Shown here piece by piece: positions 16,552 through 27,201 of a stretch of 64,000 bases of DNA. The notes beneath the pieces were generated by a model that did not search any database, had not been told where the DNA came from, and saw only the letters and a program-made list of their open reading frames with translations. Position numbers and translations under genes: made by a program. The stretch is from contig NZ_JAIFZS010000059.1 of assembly GCF_019710635.1 (NCBI RefSeq), positions 1 through 64,000 of the forward strand, written 5' to 3'. Position 1 is the stretch's first letter, and each line of letters begins with the position of its first letter. Source of the stretch: Mycolicibacterium xanthum (GTDB lineage Bacteria; Actinomycetota; Actinomycetes; Mycobacteriales; Mycobacteriaceae).

Positions 16552-18174
16552 TCAGCGGCGCACCAGGGCGGCCGCGCGGCGTAGCCACGGCCGCTGCAGG
16601 GCCAGGCTGACCCGGGGGGCCGGCCCTTCGTTCTCGGTGTTCCGCACGACGAGCTGGGCCAGCGAATTCGTCGACTTGATCACCGCCATGCCGGCCGGGG
16701 AGAACGTGTCCTCGGTGAAGATCTCGGGATCCAGCAGGGGATTGGTGAGGGCCTGGGAGAACGCGTCCACCGCCACCATCGCGCTCATCAGGGGTGGCAG
16801 CATGCTGCCCTTGCGGATGTCCTCGCCGAACAGGCCGACGAACAGCTCCACCCGGTCGATGCCGTCGGGGTAGCACCCCTCGACCGCCTCACGGACCCGC
16901 GGATCGGAGCTGAGGTCATCGATGCAGCCAAGCCTGGGGAACCCGCACGCCTCGCGGTAGTCGTTGTAGGAGGCCAGCTGCGTCACACGCCCGATCTCGA
17001 CCGACTTCTTCTCGATGTCCAGCATCGAGGCATCGGTGTTGAGCAGGCTGATCGTGCTGCAGGGCTGCCGCGACGCCTCGTCGAACAGGGCCGCCAGGCC
17101 GTACTCGGTGACCGGCCGGGTGTCCCACCAGAGATCGGCGAACGTCTGCCTGTTCCCGCCGAGGGTCACCTGGCTTGGCACCAGCGAGTGCCAGCGGTAG
17201 AGCAGGTTGAACTCCACCGACATCCAGTTCTGCCGGTACCAGCGCTGGTCGGCGCCGATGCCCGGCTCGACGAACAGCGGGAACTTGATCGGGGTGATGT
17301 GCCTGATGTAGTCCTCGACGACGATCTTCAGCAGCACCACGATCAGGGTGTTGCGGGTGGTGTCGAAGACCCGGTCGTCGGACCAGTCCTCATGGTCGGC
17401 ACTGATCAGCCCGGCGATGCGATTGTGCTCGCGCAGGAACAGCGTGCTCATCATCACGAAGCCGTAGTGGATGTTGCCCCGCGGAATGCCCAGTGCGAAC
17501 AGCTTGTTGCGCAGCTCCTCGGAGGCGCCGCTCATGCCGGCGGCCTTCAGGTCCCCCTTACCGAAGAGGATCTCGAGATTCGCGAACTCCTTCTTGGGCT
17601 TGCCGTCCCGGTCGAACAGGTACGGCGGGAACTCTGCGGGCAGCAGGGACGGTTCGACGGCCAGCCGCCCGCGCCCGCCGTTCCTTTCCCGAAGTATCCG
17701 CGTCACGTCCGGGGTCTGGCCGTAGAGCTGGCTCAGGTCGATGTCGTGGGTGGAGGTGTTCTTGCGCACGTCATCCGGGTCGGTGCGCAGGAAGCCGTCG
17801 ACGAACCACTGTGCGAAGAACGGGAAAAGCAGCGCCGATCTGGCCGACTCGGGCTCGGCACCGCTGCGCCGGAACAACTCGGCGACCACGTCCGGGTCCG
17901 GTTGCCCCTCGTTGAACTTGCGGTCGGGGCCCAGGTGCCGCTGGCTCCAGGTGCGGTCGTGCAGCGATTCCCACGACGTCCAGTCCGACTTCGTGCTGAG
18001 TGCCCCGGGGCGGGTCTTCATCGTGTAGACGAGCTGGTTGATCAGCCAGCGGTTGACCGCCGGGCCGAGCCGGGGTATGCGGGCCAGCAGCCGCCACACC
18101 GGCCCGAAACTCGTCGTCAGCTGGATCCGCACGCCCTTTTTGACGCCGTTCTTGCGCCAGAACCCCCCGGTCAT
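16552..18174 (-). CDS. animal-type (cyclooxygenase-like) haem peroxidase
   Basis: The 540-residue protein belongs to the animal haem peroxidase superfamily and is closest in motif to the prostaglandin synthase branch. NLLYRWHSLVP at about residues 323-333 matches the cyclooxygenase block with the radical Tyr (Y326) and the proximal haem His (H329). The distal block reads FFAQWFVDGFLRT: the Gln (Q122) is kept but the position of the distal His is an Asp (D126), so classical peroxidase chemistry may be altered. No signal peptide is obvious. M. tuberculosis carries other genes at this place. Fatty-acid oxygenation is a possibility but is inference. Confidence 0.85.
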   Translation of the reverse strand: MTGGFWRKNGVKKGVRIQLTTSFGPVWRLLARIPRLGPAVNRWLINQLVYTMKTRPGALSTKSDWTSWESLHDRTWSQRHLGPDRKFNEGQPDPDVVAELFRRSGAEPESARSALLFPFFAQWFVDGFLRTDPDDVRKNTSTHDIDLSQLYGQTPDVTRILRERNGGRGRLAVEPSLLPAEFPPYLFDRDGKPKKEFANLEILFGKGDLKAAGMSGASEELRNKLFALGIPRGNIHYGFVMMSTLFLREHNRIAGLISADHEDWSDDRVFDTTRNTLIVVLLKIVVEDYIRHITPIKFPLFVEPGIGADQRWYRQNWMSVEFNLLYRWHSLVPSQVTLGGNRQTFADLWWDTRPVTEYGLAALFDEASRQPCSTISLLNTDASMLDIEKKSVEIGRVTQLASYNDYREACGFPRLGCIDDLSSDPRVREAVEGCYPDGIDRVELFVGLFGEDIRKGSMLPPLMSAMVAVDAFSQALTNPLLDPEIFTEDTFSPAGMAVIKSTNSLAQLVVRNTENEGPAPRVSLALQRPWLRRAAALVRR

Positions 18175-18216
18175 GGCCCTAAGGATAGAGCCAGGAGGCC
18201 TGCCGGAACAGAGTTG

Positions 18217-20133
18217 TCAGGACGTCATCGAGGCGATCGCGGCAGCCAGTTCCGGCGAGGCCGAGCTCGCCAGATTCTGATAGCTGCCGCCGGTGGCCTC
18301 CGCGACGGCCTCCCAGGTGTCTCGATCGGCGTCGTCACCGAAGTCGATGACGTTGACCGCCACCGGGCGAGCCGGGTCGAAGGCGCCGGTGATGTACTGC
18401 TGCAGACCGGCGCCGTTGAGGGACTGGTCGGTGTGCGGGCCGGCGGTGATCACCAGGACCGAATTCTTCTCGCCCTCTCGATATTTGGCCGACGCATCGG
18501 TGTAGACCAGGCGCAGCGTGGTGAAGGAGACCGCGCCGCCGTTGGACGATGTCTCGGCATCCAGCGCAGCGGTCAGCGCCTCCGAGCGGGGCCGCCCGCC
18601 GACCTGCTCGGACAACGCGCCGCCGGCCACCTCGGAGCGGCCAGCGACACCGTCGAAGGTCCACAGCCCGACACCGGAATCGGCGGGCAGCACCTGGATC
18701 CGGGCCTCGAGCGCATCGACGACGTTGGCCAGCCGCGACTTACCGCCCTCCTCGGCGGGCATCGACTGGTCGAGCATGATCGTGACCGCCGGGCTCTGTG
18801 CGGGTGCGGTCAGGGTGTCGGCGATCGTGGCCCGCAGCGCTTCGTCGCCCACGTTCAGCGGCGGTCCGACCGGGGCGAAGTCGACGACCGGGCTTTCGGG
18901 CGGGGCGATCCCTTCCACCCGGAAACCGGCGTTGGCGAGTTCGCCGAGCTGATCGGGCTTGCGCATGAAACGGGCGAACTCGCTTGCCGCGGTGACCTGT
19001 TCCTGTGACAGCCAGTCGCCGTCCAGCAGTGCGGTGGGGAAGTCCGCGGTCGCCGTCGGTCCGGGGGGCAGCCAACCGGCCAGCTTGGTCTCGGCGTCGG
19101 GCAGTGCAGCGGCGTGCTGGAAGAGCTGCTGCTCGGTGATGACCACGGCGTGCACGGCGGCGCCGGCCGGGTCCGTGGCATCGACGAGCGCGGCGATCGC
19201 GGCGTCGGCGTCGGGCTCGGCGAGCTCCGGCGCTGCACCGATGAGCGTGCTCACCGCACCGAGCCCCGCGGTGGCCGGTTCACCCGCCGGTGCCGCCGCA
19301 GCGGCGACCGCCTCGGCCGCCAGATAGGAGGCATCGCTGTCCTGGGTCAACGGCAACGCCAGGCGCAGCCCGCCCCAGCCCGGCAGGCCGAGCCCGTCCA
19401 GGCCGGCCGGGTCGGTCTGCAGGCCCGGCAACGTGCCCCAGTTCTGTTCGGTCAGCGCACTTTTCAGCTGCGGTGAGACCGCGAGCAGGACCGGCGAACT
19501 GACCAGCGAGCGGCTGTCGCTGATGGTCTGCGTCCCGGTTGCGGCTTCCAGCCGGGCCGCCGACACGGAGCTGGCGGGCATCCACAGGGCCGGGCGTTCA
19601 CCGAGCTCGCCGGGCCAGTCGCCGGTGAAGCCGCTGACCACCTGATCGGAGTCCGCCGGCGTGACACCGACCTTGACGCACCGGTCACCGACCGGGTCGG
19701 CGGTCTGGTTGTACTTCTCGGCCAGCGCCGCGACGGGTTCGGCGATGGCGGGGTCTGCGACGACGGCGACGGCCAACTCTCCGTCGACGCACCGTGCGGC
19801 GGCGACATCGGATCGACTGGACAACGCATCACCGAAGAAGCGCCACAGGATGACCGCGCCGACGAGCACCACGACGGCCACCAGGGCGACGATGACACCG
19901 ATGCTGACCCCACGGCGGGCCGGCGTGAGCGCGCGGTGGCTGCCGGTCCATTCGCCGCTGTCCCAGTCGCGTCCGGACTGCGGCGGCGGCGCGGAGTCCG
20001 CTCCGGCCGACTCGGATCCCGCATCCTGGGTCTCGAACCCGGACGCATCGGCGCCGTACTCGAACCGTTCGGTGGCCGGCTCGTCGGAACGACCCGGCCT
20101 GTCGTCGGGGTCGGGGAGGCTGTGTCTACCCAT
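18217..20133 (-). CDS. membrane-anchored substrate-binding/von Willebrand A domain protein (Rv1836c-like)
   Basis: The 638-residue protein starts with the motif MGRHSLPDPDDRPG, a cytoplasmic tail of about 80 residues, one transmembrane helix (VIVALVAVVVLVGAVILW) and a large extracytoplasmic part. The latter has a region resembling a periplasmic substrate-binding fold followed by a C-terminal von Willebrand A-like domain (about residue 445 onward, VTIMLDQSMPAEEGGKSRL). The metal-site motif DxSxS is degenerate there (DQSMP). Its position beside glcB equals Rv1836c in M. tuberculosis, of unknown function. The ATG at 20133 is preferred over one 9 bases upstream because MGRHS is the conserved family start. 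Confidence 0.8.
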   Translation of the reverse strand: MGRHSLPDPDDRPGRSDEPATERFEYGADASGFETQDAGSESAGADSAPPPQSGRDWDSGEWTGSHRALTPARRGVSIGVIVALVAVVVLVGAVILWRFFGDALSSRSDVAAARCVDGELAVAVVADPAIAEPVAALAEKYNQTADPVGDRCVKVGVTPADSDQVVSGFTGDWPGELGERPALWMPASSVSAARLEAATGTQTISDSRSLVSSPVLLAVSPQLKSALTEQNWGTLPGLQTDPAGLDGLGLPGWGGLRLALPLTQDSDASYLAAEAVAAAAAPAGEPATAGLGAVSTLIGAAPELAEPDADAAIAALVDATDPAGAAVHAVVITEQQLFQHAAALPDAETKLAGWLPPGPTATADFPTALLDGDWLSQEQVTAASEFARFMRKPDQLGELANAGFRVEGIAPPESPVVDFAPVGPPLNVGDEALRATIADTLTAPAQSPAVTIMLDQSMPAEEGGKSRLANVVDALEARIQVLPADSGVGLWTFDGVAGRSEVAGGALSEQVGGRPRSEALTAALDAETSSNGGAVSFTTLRLVYTDASAKYREGEKNSVLVITAGPHTDQSLNGAGLQQYITGAFDPARPVAVNVIDFGDDADRDTWEAVAEATGGSYQNLASSASPELAAAIASMTS

Positions 20134-20177
20134 GCCTGCCAATACTGCCGGTCGGGGTCGGCTCGGGTGCCATCGGG

Positions 20178-22406
20178 TCAGCCAACGTTGTTCGCTGCCT
20201 TGAACTCTCGCCGTCGCCGATGCAGGATCGGCTCGGTGTAGCCGCTGGGCTGCTCACCGCCGGCCAGGATCAGCTCCTGAGCGGCCTGCAGCGCGATGTC
20301 GTTCTCCGGGTCGGGCGCCATCGGCCGATAGTCCGGGTCTGCGGAGTTCTGCTGGTCCACGACGGCGGCCATCCGGCGCAGGCTGGCCTTGACGTCGTCG
20401 GCGGTGATCACACCGTGGCGCAGCCAGTTGGCCAGCAGCTGGCTGGAGATGCGCAGCGTGGCCCGATCCTCCATCAGCGCGACATCGTGGATGTCGGGCA
20501 CCTTCGAGCAACCGACACCCGCGTCGACCCAGCGCACCACATAGCCCAGGATCGACTGACAGTTGTTGTCGACCTCCTCCCGGATCTCCTCGGGCGCCCA
20601 GGCCAGCTCCTCGGCCAGCGGTATCGTCAGCAGCTCGTCGATGGTGCCGCGCCGCTTGCCGGCCAGCTCCTGCTGCACCGCGAACACGTCGACCTCGTGG
20701 TAGTGCATGGCGTGCAGGGTGGCCGCCGTCGGCGACGGCACCCACGCGGTGGTGGCGCCGGCCTTGGGCTGCCCGATCTTCTGCTCGACCATGTCGGCCA
20801 TCAGCTCGGTCATCGCCCACATGCCCTTGCCGATCTGGGCCCGGCCCGACAGGCCGGTCTCCAGCCCGATGTCGACGTTCTGGTCCTCGTAGGCCTTGAT
20901 CCACGCGGTGGACTTCATGGCACCCTTGCGGATCATCGGACCCGCCTCCATCGAGGTGTGGATCTCGTCGCCGGTGCGGTCCAGGAAGCCGGTGTTGATG
21001 AAGACCACGCGATCGGCGGCGGCCTTGATGCAGGCCTTCAGGTTCACCGAGGTGCGGCGTTCCTCGTCCATGATGCCGACCTTGATGGTGTTCGGCGGCA
21101 GCCCGAGCACATCCTCGACGCGACTGAACAGCTCGCAGGTGAACGCCACCTCGTCGGGTCCGTGCATCTTGGGCTTGACGATGTAGATGGAGCCGGTGCG
21201 GCTGTTGGCCAGCGGGCCGTTCCCGGTGTCACCGTCGCCGTCGGACTTCAGTCCGTGGACGGCGATCAGGCTGGTGAACAACGCGTCCTGGATGCCCTCG
21301 GGAACCTCCGGGCCGTCCTGGCCGTCGGCGTCGAAGACGATCGCATCGTTGGTCATCAGATGGCCGACGTTGCGCACGAACAGCAGGCTGCGCCCGGGCA
21401 GCGTCAGCTCGCCGGGCCCGTCAGGGCCGCCGGCCGGCCGGGTGTAGACGCGATCCTCGTTGAGGACGCGGGTGAACGTCTTGTCGCCCTTGCTGACCTC
21501 TTCGGCCAGATCGCCGCGGTTCAGGCCCAGCCAGTTGCGGTAGCCGAGCACCTTGTCGTCGGCGTCGACCGCGGCGACGGAGTCCTCGAAATCCATGATC
21601 GTGGTGATCGCCGACTCCAGCACGACATCCTTGATCCCGGCCTTGTCGGTCGAGCCGACGGGGGAGTCGGCGTCGATGTCGATCTCGATGTGCAGGCCGT
21701 GGTTGACCAGCAGGATCGACTTGGGCGATTCGGCATCTCCGGTGTAGCCGACGAACTTCTCCGGTTCGGCCAGGCCCACCGAGCCGCCGTCGTCGAGGGT
21801 GGCCGCCAGTTGTCCGTCGCCGACCGTGAGCCCGGTGATGTCCGACCACGAACCCGACGCCAGCGGCACGGCGCCGTCGAGGAAGCGACGCGCGTAGGCG
21901 ATCACCTTGTCGCCGCGCACCGGGTTGTAGCCGGCGCCCGCCTCGGCGCCGTCGTCGGACGGGATCACGTCGGTGCCGTACAACGCGTCGTACAGCGAAC
22001 CCCACCGCGCGTTGGCGGCGTTCAGGGCGAACCGGGCGTTGAGGATCGGCACCACCAGCTGCGGACCCGCCGTGCTGGTGATCTCGTCGTCGACCCCGGC
22101 GGTGGTGATGGTGAAATCGGCGGGCTCCGGCAGCAGGTAGCCGATGTCGCCGAGGAACTGCTTGTACTCCTCGGTGCCGAACCCGCCGATCACCCGGGCC
22201 CGGTGCCACCGGTCGATCTGCGCCTGCAGGTCGTCGCGACGGGCGAGCAGTTCCTGGTTCTGCGGCGTCAGGTCGGCCACCACCTTGTCGACGCCCGACC
22301 AGAAGGTGTCGGGGTCGATGTCGGTGCCGGGCAGCGCCTCGTTGTTGATGAAGTCGTACAACACGGGGGCGACGCGCAGGTTACCCACCGTCACGCGATC
22401 GGTCAT
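20178..22406 (-). CDS. glcB: malate synthase G
   Basis: GlcB condenses glyoxylate with acetyl-CoA to malate in the glyoxylate shunt. The 742-residue protein has the usual length of malate synthase G and typical blocks such as SILLVNHGLHIEIDID, DFEDSVAAVDADDKVLGYRNW (given here as two parts: DFEDSVAAVD and LGYRNWLGL), PKMHGPDEVAFTCELF and GIMDEERRTSVNLKACI. A strong ribosome site, GGGAGGAA, precedes the ATG. The gene is monocistronic-looking, with 82 bp to the upstream gene and 44 bp to the downstream one. Assignment is secure. Confidence 0.96.
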   Translation of the reverse strand: MTDRVTVGNLRVAPVLYDFINNEALPGTDIDPDTFWSGVDKVVADLTPQNQELLARRDDLQAQIDRWHRARVIGGFGTEEYKQFLGDIGYLLPEPADFTITTAGVDDEITSTAGPQLVVPILNARFALNAANARWGSLYDALYGTDVIPSDDGAEAGAGYNPVRGDKVIAYARRFLDGAVPLASGSWSDITGLTVGDGQLAATLDDGGSVGLAEPEKFVGYTGDAESPKSILLVNHGLHIEIDIDADSPVGSTDKAGIKDVVLESAITTIMDFEDSVAAVDADDKVLGYRNWLGLNRGDLAEEVSKGDKTFTRVLNEDRVYTRPAGGPDGPGELTLPGRSLLFVRNVGHLMTNDAIVFDADGQDGPEVPEGIQDALFTSLIAVHGLKSDGDGDTGNGPLANSRTGSIYIVKPKMHGPDEVAFTCELFSRVEDVLGLPPNTIKVGIMDEERRTSVNLKACIKAAADRVVFINTGFLDRTGDEIHTSMEAGPMIRKGAMKSTAWIKAYEDQNVDIGLETGLSGRAQIGKGMWAMTELMADMVEQKIGQPKAGATTAWVPSPTAATLHAMHYHEVDVFAVQQELAGKRRGTIDELLTIPLAEELAWAPEEIREEVDNNCQSILGYVVRWVDAGVGCSKVPDIHDVALMEDRATLRISSQLLANWLRHGVITADDVKASLRRMAAVVDQQNSADPDYRPMAPDPENDIALQAAQELILAGGEQPSGYTEPILHRRRREFKAANNVG

Positions 22407-22488
22407 GATTCCTCCCTCGCCTGCACGCGCGCTGTCGCGTCATGCCGTCTGCAGTGTCGTCGATCCAGCTTACCCACCGGTAACAGGC

Positions 22489-23415
22489 CTAATCGCCGGT
22501 GGCGGTGTCCAGAAGCCCAGTACAGCGCTCCAGCAGCCGCGCCCGCAGGGGTGCGGCCCGTTCGCTGACCGCCTCCTGGGCCCGGACGTATTCGCGCCGA
22601 CCACCGGGAGTATCGACCGCGATGGGCTCGAACCCGAAGCCGCGAAGATCGTAGGGGCTGGCCCGCATGTCCAGCACGCGGGCGTCCACGGCGAGCTGCA
22701 GGCAGTCGAGCACCAGGCCGGATTCGATCAGTGCTCCGAGCTTGACCGACCACTTGTACAGATCCATCCCGGCATGCACGCAGCCGGGCTGTTCGACCGC
22801 GCTCTGGCTCTGCCGGGTGAGCTGCTGGGCGTTGCGCCGCGCGGCGGGTTCGGTGAAGAAGCGATAAGCGTCGAAGTGACTGCACCGCAACGGCATCGAA
22901 TCGACCACCGCATCGGTACCGGCCGCGCCGAGGCGCAGCGGCACGGCGCTGTGACGCACCGTCGGAGCCCGGTAGACCATCGCCCACTCGTGCAGGCCGA
23001 AACAGTTGAACCGGGGCGGCCGCGCCGCGGTGGCGCCCAGCAGGTCGGCGATGAAGCTCACAGTGCCGATGCGGGCGTGAAGATGTTCACGTTCGACGGT
23101 GGCGCCTGCCGGATGTGGTCCGTAGCCGGACCGGGTGAGGTAGCCGCGCGCCGCCGCGCCGGCCAGTACGGTGCCGTAGCCGGGGTGCCAGACCCGCAGC
23201 TGACCGGGCCGGACGCTGTAGTAGGTGAACAGGAAGTCGAAGACCGGGTGAGGCACCCCGGCCCTGCGGCGCGCGAGGTGCGGCTCCAGCAGGGCATCGG
23301 CGCGCCTGCGGTGCGCTGCGGCCCGCTCCCGCCATTCCGGCTCGGGCAGCACCCGCGTATCGGATTCCGCGGCGGGCCGCGCATCGGATTCCGCGGCGGG
23401 CCGCGCATCAGACAC
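22489..23415 (-). CDS. conserved protein annotated in mycobacteria as 3-methyladenine DNA glycosylase
   Basis: The 308-residue protein matches a conserved mycobacterial family usually called 3-methyladenine DNA glycosylase. Conserved blocks are HPVFDFLFTYYSVRPGQLRVWHPGYG and CFGLHEWAMVYR, plus CVHAGMDLYKW. I see no classical helix-hairpin-helix glycosylase motif, so the enzymatic label should be treated with caution. The N-terminus consists of two and a half copies of an 8-residue unit SDARPAAE encoded by a 24-bp tandem repeat, which is probably species-specific. The GTG start overlaps the 3' end of the next gene's stop region by 8 bp (the downstream gene on the minus strand is not this one but the CNNM protein that ends at 23408). 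Confidence 0.6.
   Translation of the reverse strand: MSDARPAAESDARPAAESDTRVLPEPEWRERAAAHRRRADALLEPHLARRRAGVPHPVFDFLFTYYSVRPGQLRVWHPGYGTVLAGAAARGYLTRSGYGPHPAGATVEREHLHARIGTVSFIADLLGATAARPPRFNCFGLHEWAMVYRAPTVRHSAVPLRLGAAGTDAVVDSMPLRCSHFDAYRFFTEPAARRNAQQLTRQSQSAVEQPGCVHAGMDLYKWSVKLGALIESGLVLDCLQLAVDARVLDMRASPYDLRGFGFEPIAVDTPGGRREYVRAQEAVSERAAPLRARLLERCTGLLDTATGD
23359..23406. repeat. 24-bp tandem repeat, two copies, in the 5' coding region of the glycosylase-like gene
   Basis: Two identical 24-base units (23359-23382 and 23383-23406) are followed by a partial third copy. Each unit encodes SDARPAAE-type residues on the minus strand, so copy-number changes would keep the reading frame and only lengthen or shorten the N-terminus. 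Confidence 0.9.
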
Positions 23416-24468
23416 GATGCGTGCCGTCCCGCACGGTGCCCACCAGGTCCTCGACCAGGTCCTCCAGTGCCACCATGGCCGTGACGGTGCCGTCGGCGGC
23501 GGTGACCAGCGCCAGGTGCGAGTTGAGCCGGCGCAGCCGCGACAGCGCGTCGGGCAGCGGCATCGACGCGGGCAGCTGGGGCAACGGCCGCACCATCGAC
23601 GAATCCAGTACCGCCCGACCGTTGAGCGGATCGTCCACCAACGGCAGCACGTCCTTGATGTGCAGATAGCCGATGTAGGTGCCCTGCGGGTCGGCCACCG
23701 GGAATCGGGAGTACCCGGTCTCGGCGAGCGCCTGCTCGATGGCGCCGACGGTCGGCCCCGCGCCTTCCTGGGCGACCGGGACGGCGTGGATCTGGTGCAG
23801 CGGCAATGCCACGTCGCCGACCACCCGGTTGCGGATCTGCAGCGCCCGGGTGAGCCGGCTGTGCTCCTCGGGATCGAGCAGGCCCTCCGACAGCGACTCG
23901 GCGATCATCTCCGACAGTTCGACGGTCGACACGGTGACGTCGAGCTCGTCCTTGGGCTGCACGCCGAATGTGCGCAGCGTGGCGTTGGCGCACCAGTTGT
24001 AGAACGCGATGAACGGTCGCGCGGCGCGGATGTAGACCAGATACACCGGGATCAGCAACATCGCGCTGGACTCCGGGCCGGCGATCGCGATGTTCTTCGG
24101 CACCATCTCGCCCAGCAGCACATGCAGCGTCACCACGATCGACAGCGCCACCAGGAACGACACCGTGTGCAGCAGGGCGTCCGGGATCCCGAGCAGCCCG
24201 AACGGCTTCTCCAGCAGATGCGCCACCGCCGGTTCGGCGACCCGGCCCAGCAGGATCGAGCACACGGTGATACCCAGCTGCGCGCCGGCCAGCATGAGCG
24301 ACAGGCGCTCGCCGGCGTGGATCACCGTGACCGCGCTTTTCTTGCCCTGTTCGGCGAGTGCCTCGAGGCGGTCGCGGCGTGCGGAGATCAGCGCGAACTC
24401 CGAGGCCACGAAGAACGCGTTGGCGCCGAGCAGCACGAATGTCAGCAGCATGCCGAAGACGTCACCCA

Positions 24469-24469
<1 letters not shown>
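23408..24469 (-). CDS. CNNM/CorC-type membrane protein with CBS domains (Rv1841c-like)
   Basis: The 353-residue protein has an N-terminal DUF21/CNNM membrane domain (about residues 1-190, several hydrophobic helices including VVTLHVLLGEMVPKNIAIAGP) and a C-terminal pair of CBS motifs (SRFPVADPQGTYIGYLHIKDVLP and LALVTAADGTVTAMVALEDLVEDLVG). Proteins of this architecture are linked to magnesium or other divalent cation transport. The terminal CorC_HlyC domain seen in the neighbour is missing here. Its ATG overlaps the stop codon of the upstream paralogue (ATGA), so the two are co-translated and probably work together. Confidence 0.85.
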
Positions 24470-25824
<1,355 letters not shown>

Positions 25825-26174
25825 CGCGATGCTCCCGACCGGTAGGAGAGGGGGAGCCGAATCGTCGGCTGAGCGGGGACGCCGGGCCGCGGGCCCGGCC
25901 GACTAGAGGACGGCTCCGCCTCGGTGGACTCGTGCTCGGGTTGTTCGGCGATCACGGCCGCCTCGGATGGGCGTCCGTCCAGTGCCTGCGGCACCTGATC
26001 CCTTTCCTTCTTCGTACGGGGTGGTGGTCAGCACATGCTATCCGACCGACGGGGTACACCTCGCTGACGAGAATTTCAGTAAGGCTAACCTTATCCGATG
26101 GTAGGTTCGGGGCCAGACCGGCTACGGGCGAACCTGCCGGAGACCAAGGCGACGGAAAGGCGGACTGCGACACG
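25825..26174. other. 350-bp divergent intergenic region between CNNM pair and iron ABC operon
   Basis: This gap holds the minus-strand promoter and leader of the CNNM genes, including a short hairpin next to their start codon (CTCCC around 25850 with GGGAG around 25835), and on the other side an IdeR-like box at 26075-26093 with the leader of the iron transporter. No additional gene is supported; a plus-strand frame is open through part of the region but lacks a ribosome site and family match. Confidence 0.5.
26075..26093 (+). promoter_or_regulatory. IdeR/DtxR-type iron box upstream of the iron ABC operon
   Basis: The sequence TTCAGTAAGGCTAACCTTA matches 16 of 19 positions of the mycobacterial IdeR consensus TWAGGTTAGSCTAACCTWA. 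It lies about 80 bp before the start of a lipoprotein that binds ferric iron. Binding of iron-loaded IdeR here would repress the transporter when iron is sufficient. The match was judged by eye against the known consensus. Confidence 0.75.
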
Positions 26175-27197
26175 ATGTCGATCTCACGATGGGCCGGCGC
26201 ACTCGGAGCGCTCGCGGCGATGGTGGCCCTCACCGCGTGCGGTTCCGGGGCCGGCGACGGCGACTCCGACAAGATCGTGGTGTACTCCGGCCGCAGCGAA
26301 GAGCTGATCGGCCCGCTGATCAAGCAGTTCACCGCCGACACCGGCATCGAGGTCGAAACGCGCTATGCGGGCTCGGGTGAGCTTGCCGCCCAACTGATCA
26401 CCGAAGGCGACAGGTCGCCCGCCGACGTGTTCCTCTCCCAGGACGCCGGCGCGCTCGGCGCGGTGTCCAAGGCGGGCCTGCTCGCCCCGGTCGCGCCGGA
26501 GACCCTGCAGGCGGTTCCCGCTCAGTTCTCCGCCGCCGACGGCACCTGGGTCGGGGTGTCCGGCCGGGCCCGGGTGCTGGTGTACAACCCGACCCTGGCA
26601 CCCAACCCTCCCGACACGATCGACGGACTGCTGACTCCGGAATGGCGGGGCAAGATCGGCTTCGCCCCGAGCAATGCATCCTGGCAGGCATTCGTGACGG
26701 CGCTGCGGGTGCTGCGCGGCGACGACGGTGCCGAACAGTGGCTGCGCGCGTTCAAGGCCCAGGACCCACAGGCCTTCGAGAACAACGTCGCCGTACGCGA
26801 CGCCGTGGACACCGGCCAGGTCGCTCTCGGCCTGGTCAACCACTACTACCTCTACGAGTTGATCAACGCCAAGGGCGAGGCTGCGGTGACCGCGCGCAAC
26901 CAGTTCATGGCCGCCGGCGACCCCGGCGGGCTGATCAACGTGGCCGGGGTGGGGGTACTCGAGTCGGCGCCCAATCCCGAAGGGGCGCAGGCCTTCGCCG
27001 CCTATCTGGTGGGGGAGCCCGCCCAGCGGTACTTCGCCGCAGAGACCGCCGAGTACCCCCTGATCGCCGGTGTCTCGCCGTCGGCCGAGATGCCCGCCCT
27101 GGGCGACCTGAACCCCCCGGCGGTGGACCTGTCGCAGCTCGACGACATCGAGGCGACCCAGGAGCTCCTGGTCCGGACCGGGTTGCTGACGAACTGA
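26175..27197 (+). CDS. ferric iron ABC transporter, substrate-binding lipoprotein (FbpA/FutA-type)
   Basis: The 340-residue protein starts with a lipoprotein signal (MSISRWAGALGALAAMVALTAC) whose Cys at about residue 22 would be lipidated. The mature part begins with IVVYSGRSEELIGPLI, the typical opening of bacterial ferric-binding proteins, and contains the double-tyrosine iron site in NHYYLYELI. It would bind Fe3+ outside the membrane and pass it to the permease that starts 4 bp downstream. The ATG at 26175 is chosen because the signal peptide starts there, although the frame is open about 240 bp upstream. An IdeR-like box lies in the leader. Confidence 0.9.
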   Translation: MSISRWAGALGALAAMVALTACGSGAGDGDSDKIVVYSGRSEELIGPLIKQFTADTGIEVETRYAGSGELAAQLITEGDRSPADVFLSQDAGALGAVSKAGLLAPVAPETLQAVPAQFSAADGTWVGVSGRARVLVYNPTLAPNPPDTIDGLLTPEWRGKIGFAPSNASWQAFVTALRVLRGDDGAEQWLRAFKAQDPQAFENNVAVRDAVDTGQVALGLVNHYYLYELINAKGEAAVTARNQFMAAGDPGGLINVAGVGVLESAPNPEGAQAFAAYLVGEPAQRYFAAETAEYPLIAGVSPSAEMPALGDLNPPAVDLSQLDDIEATQELLVRTGLLTN

Positions 27198-27201
27198 CGC
27201 G

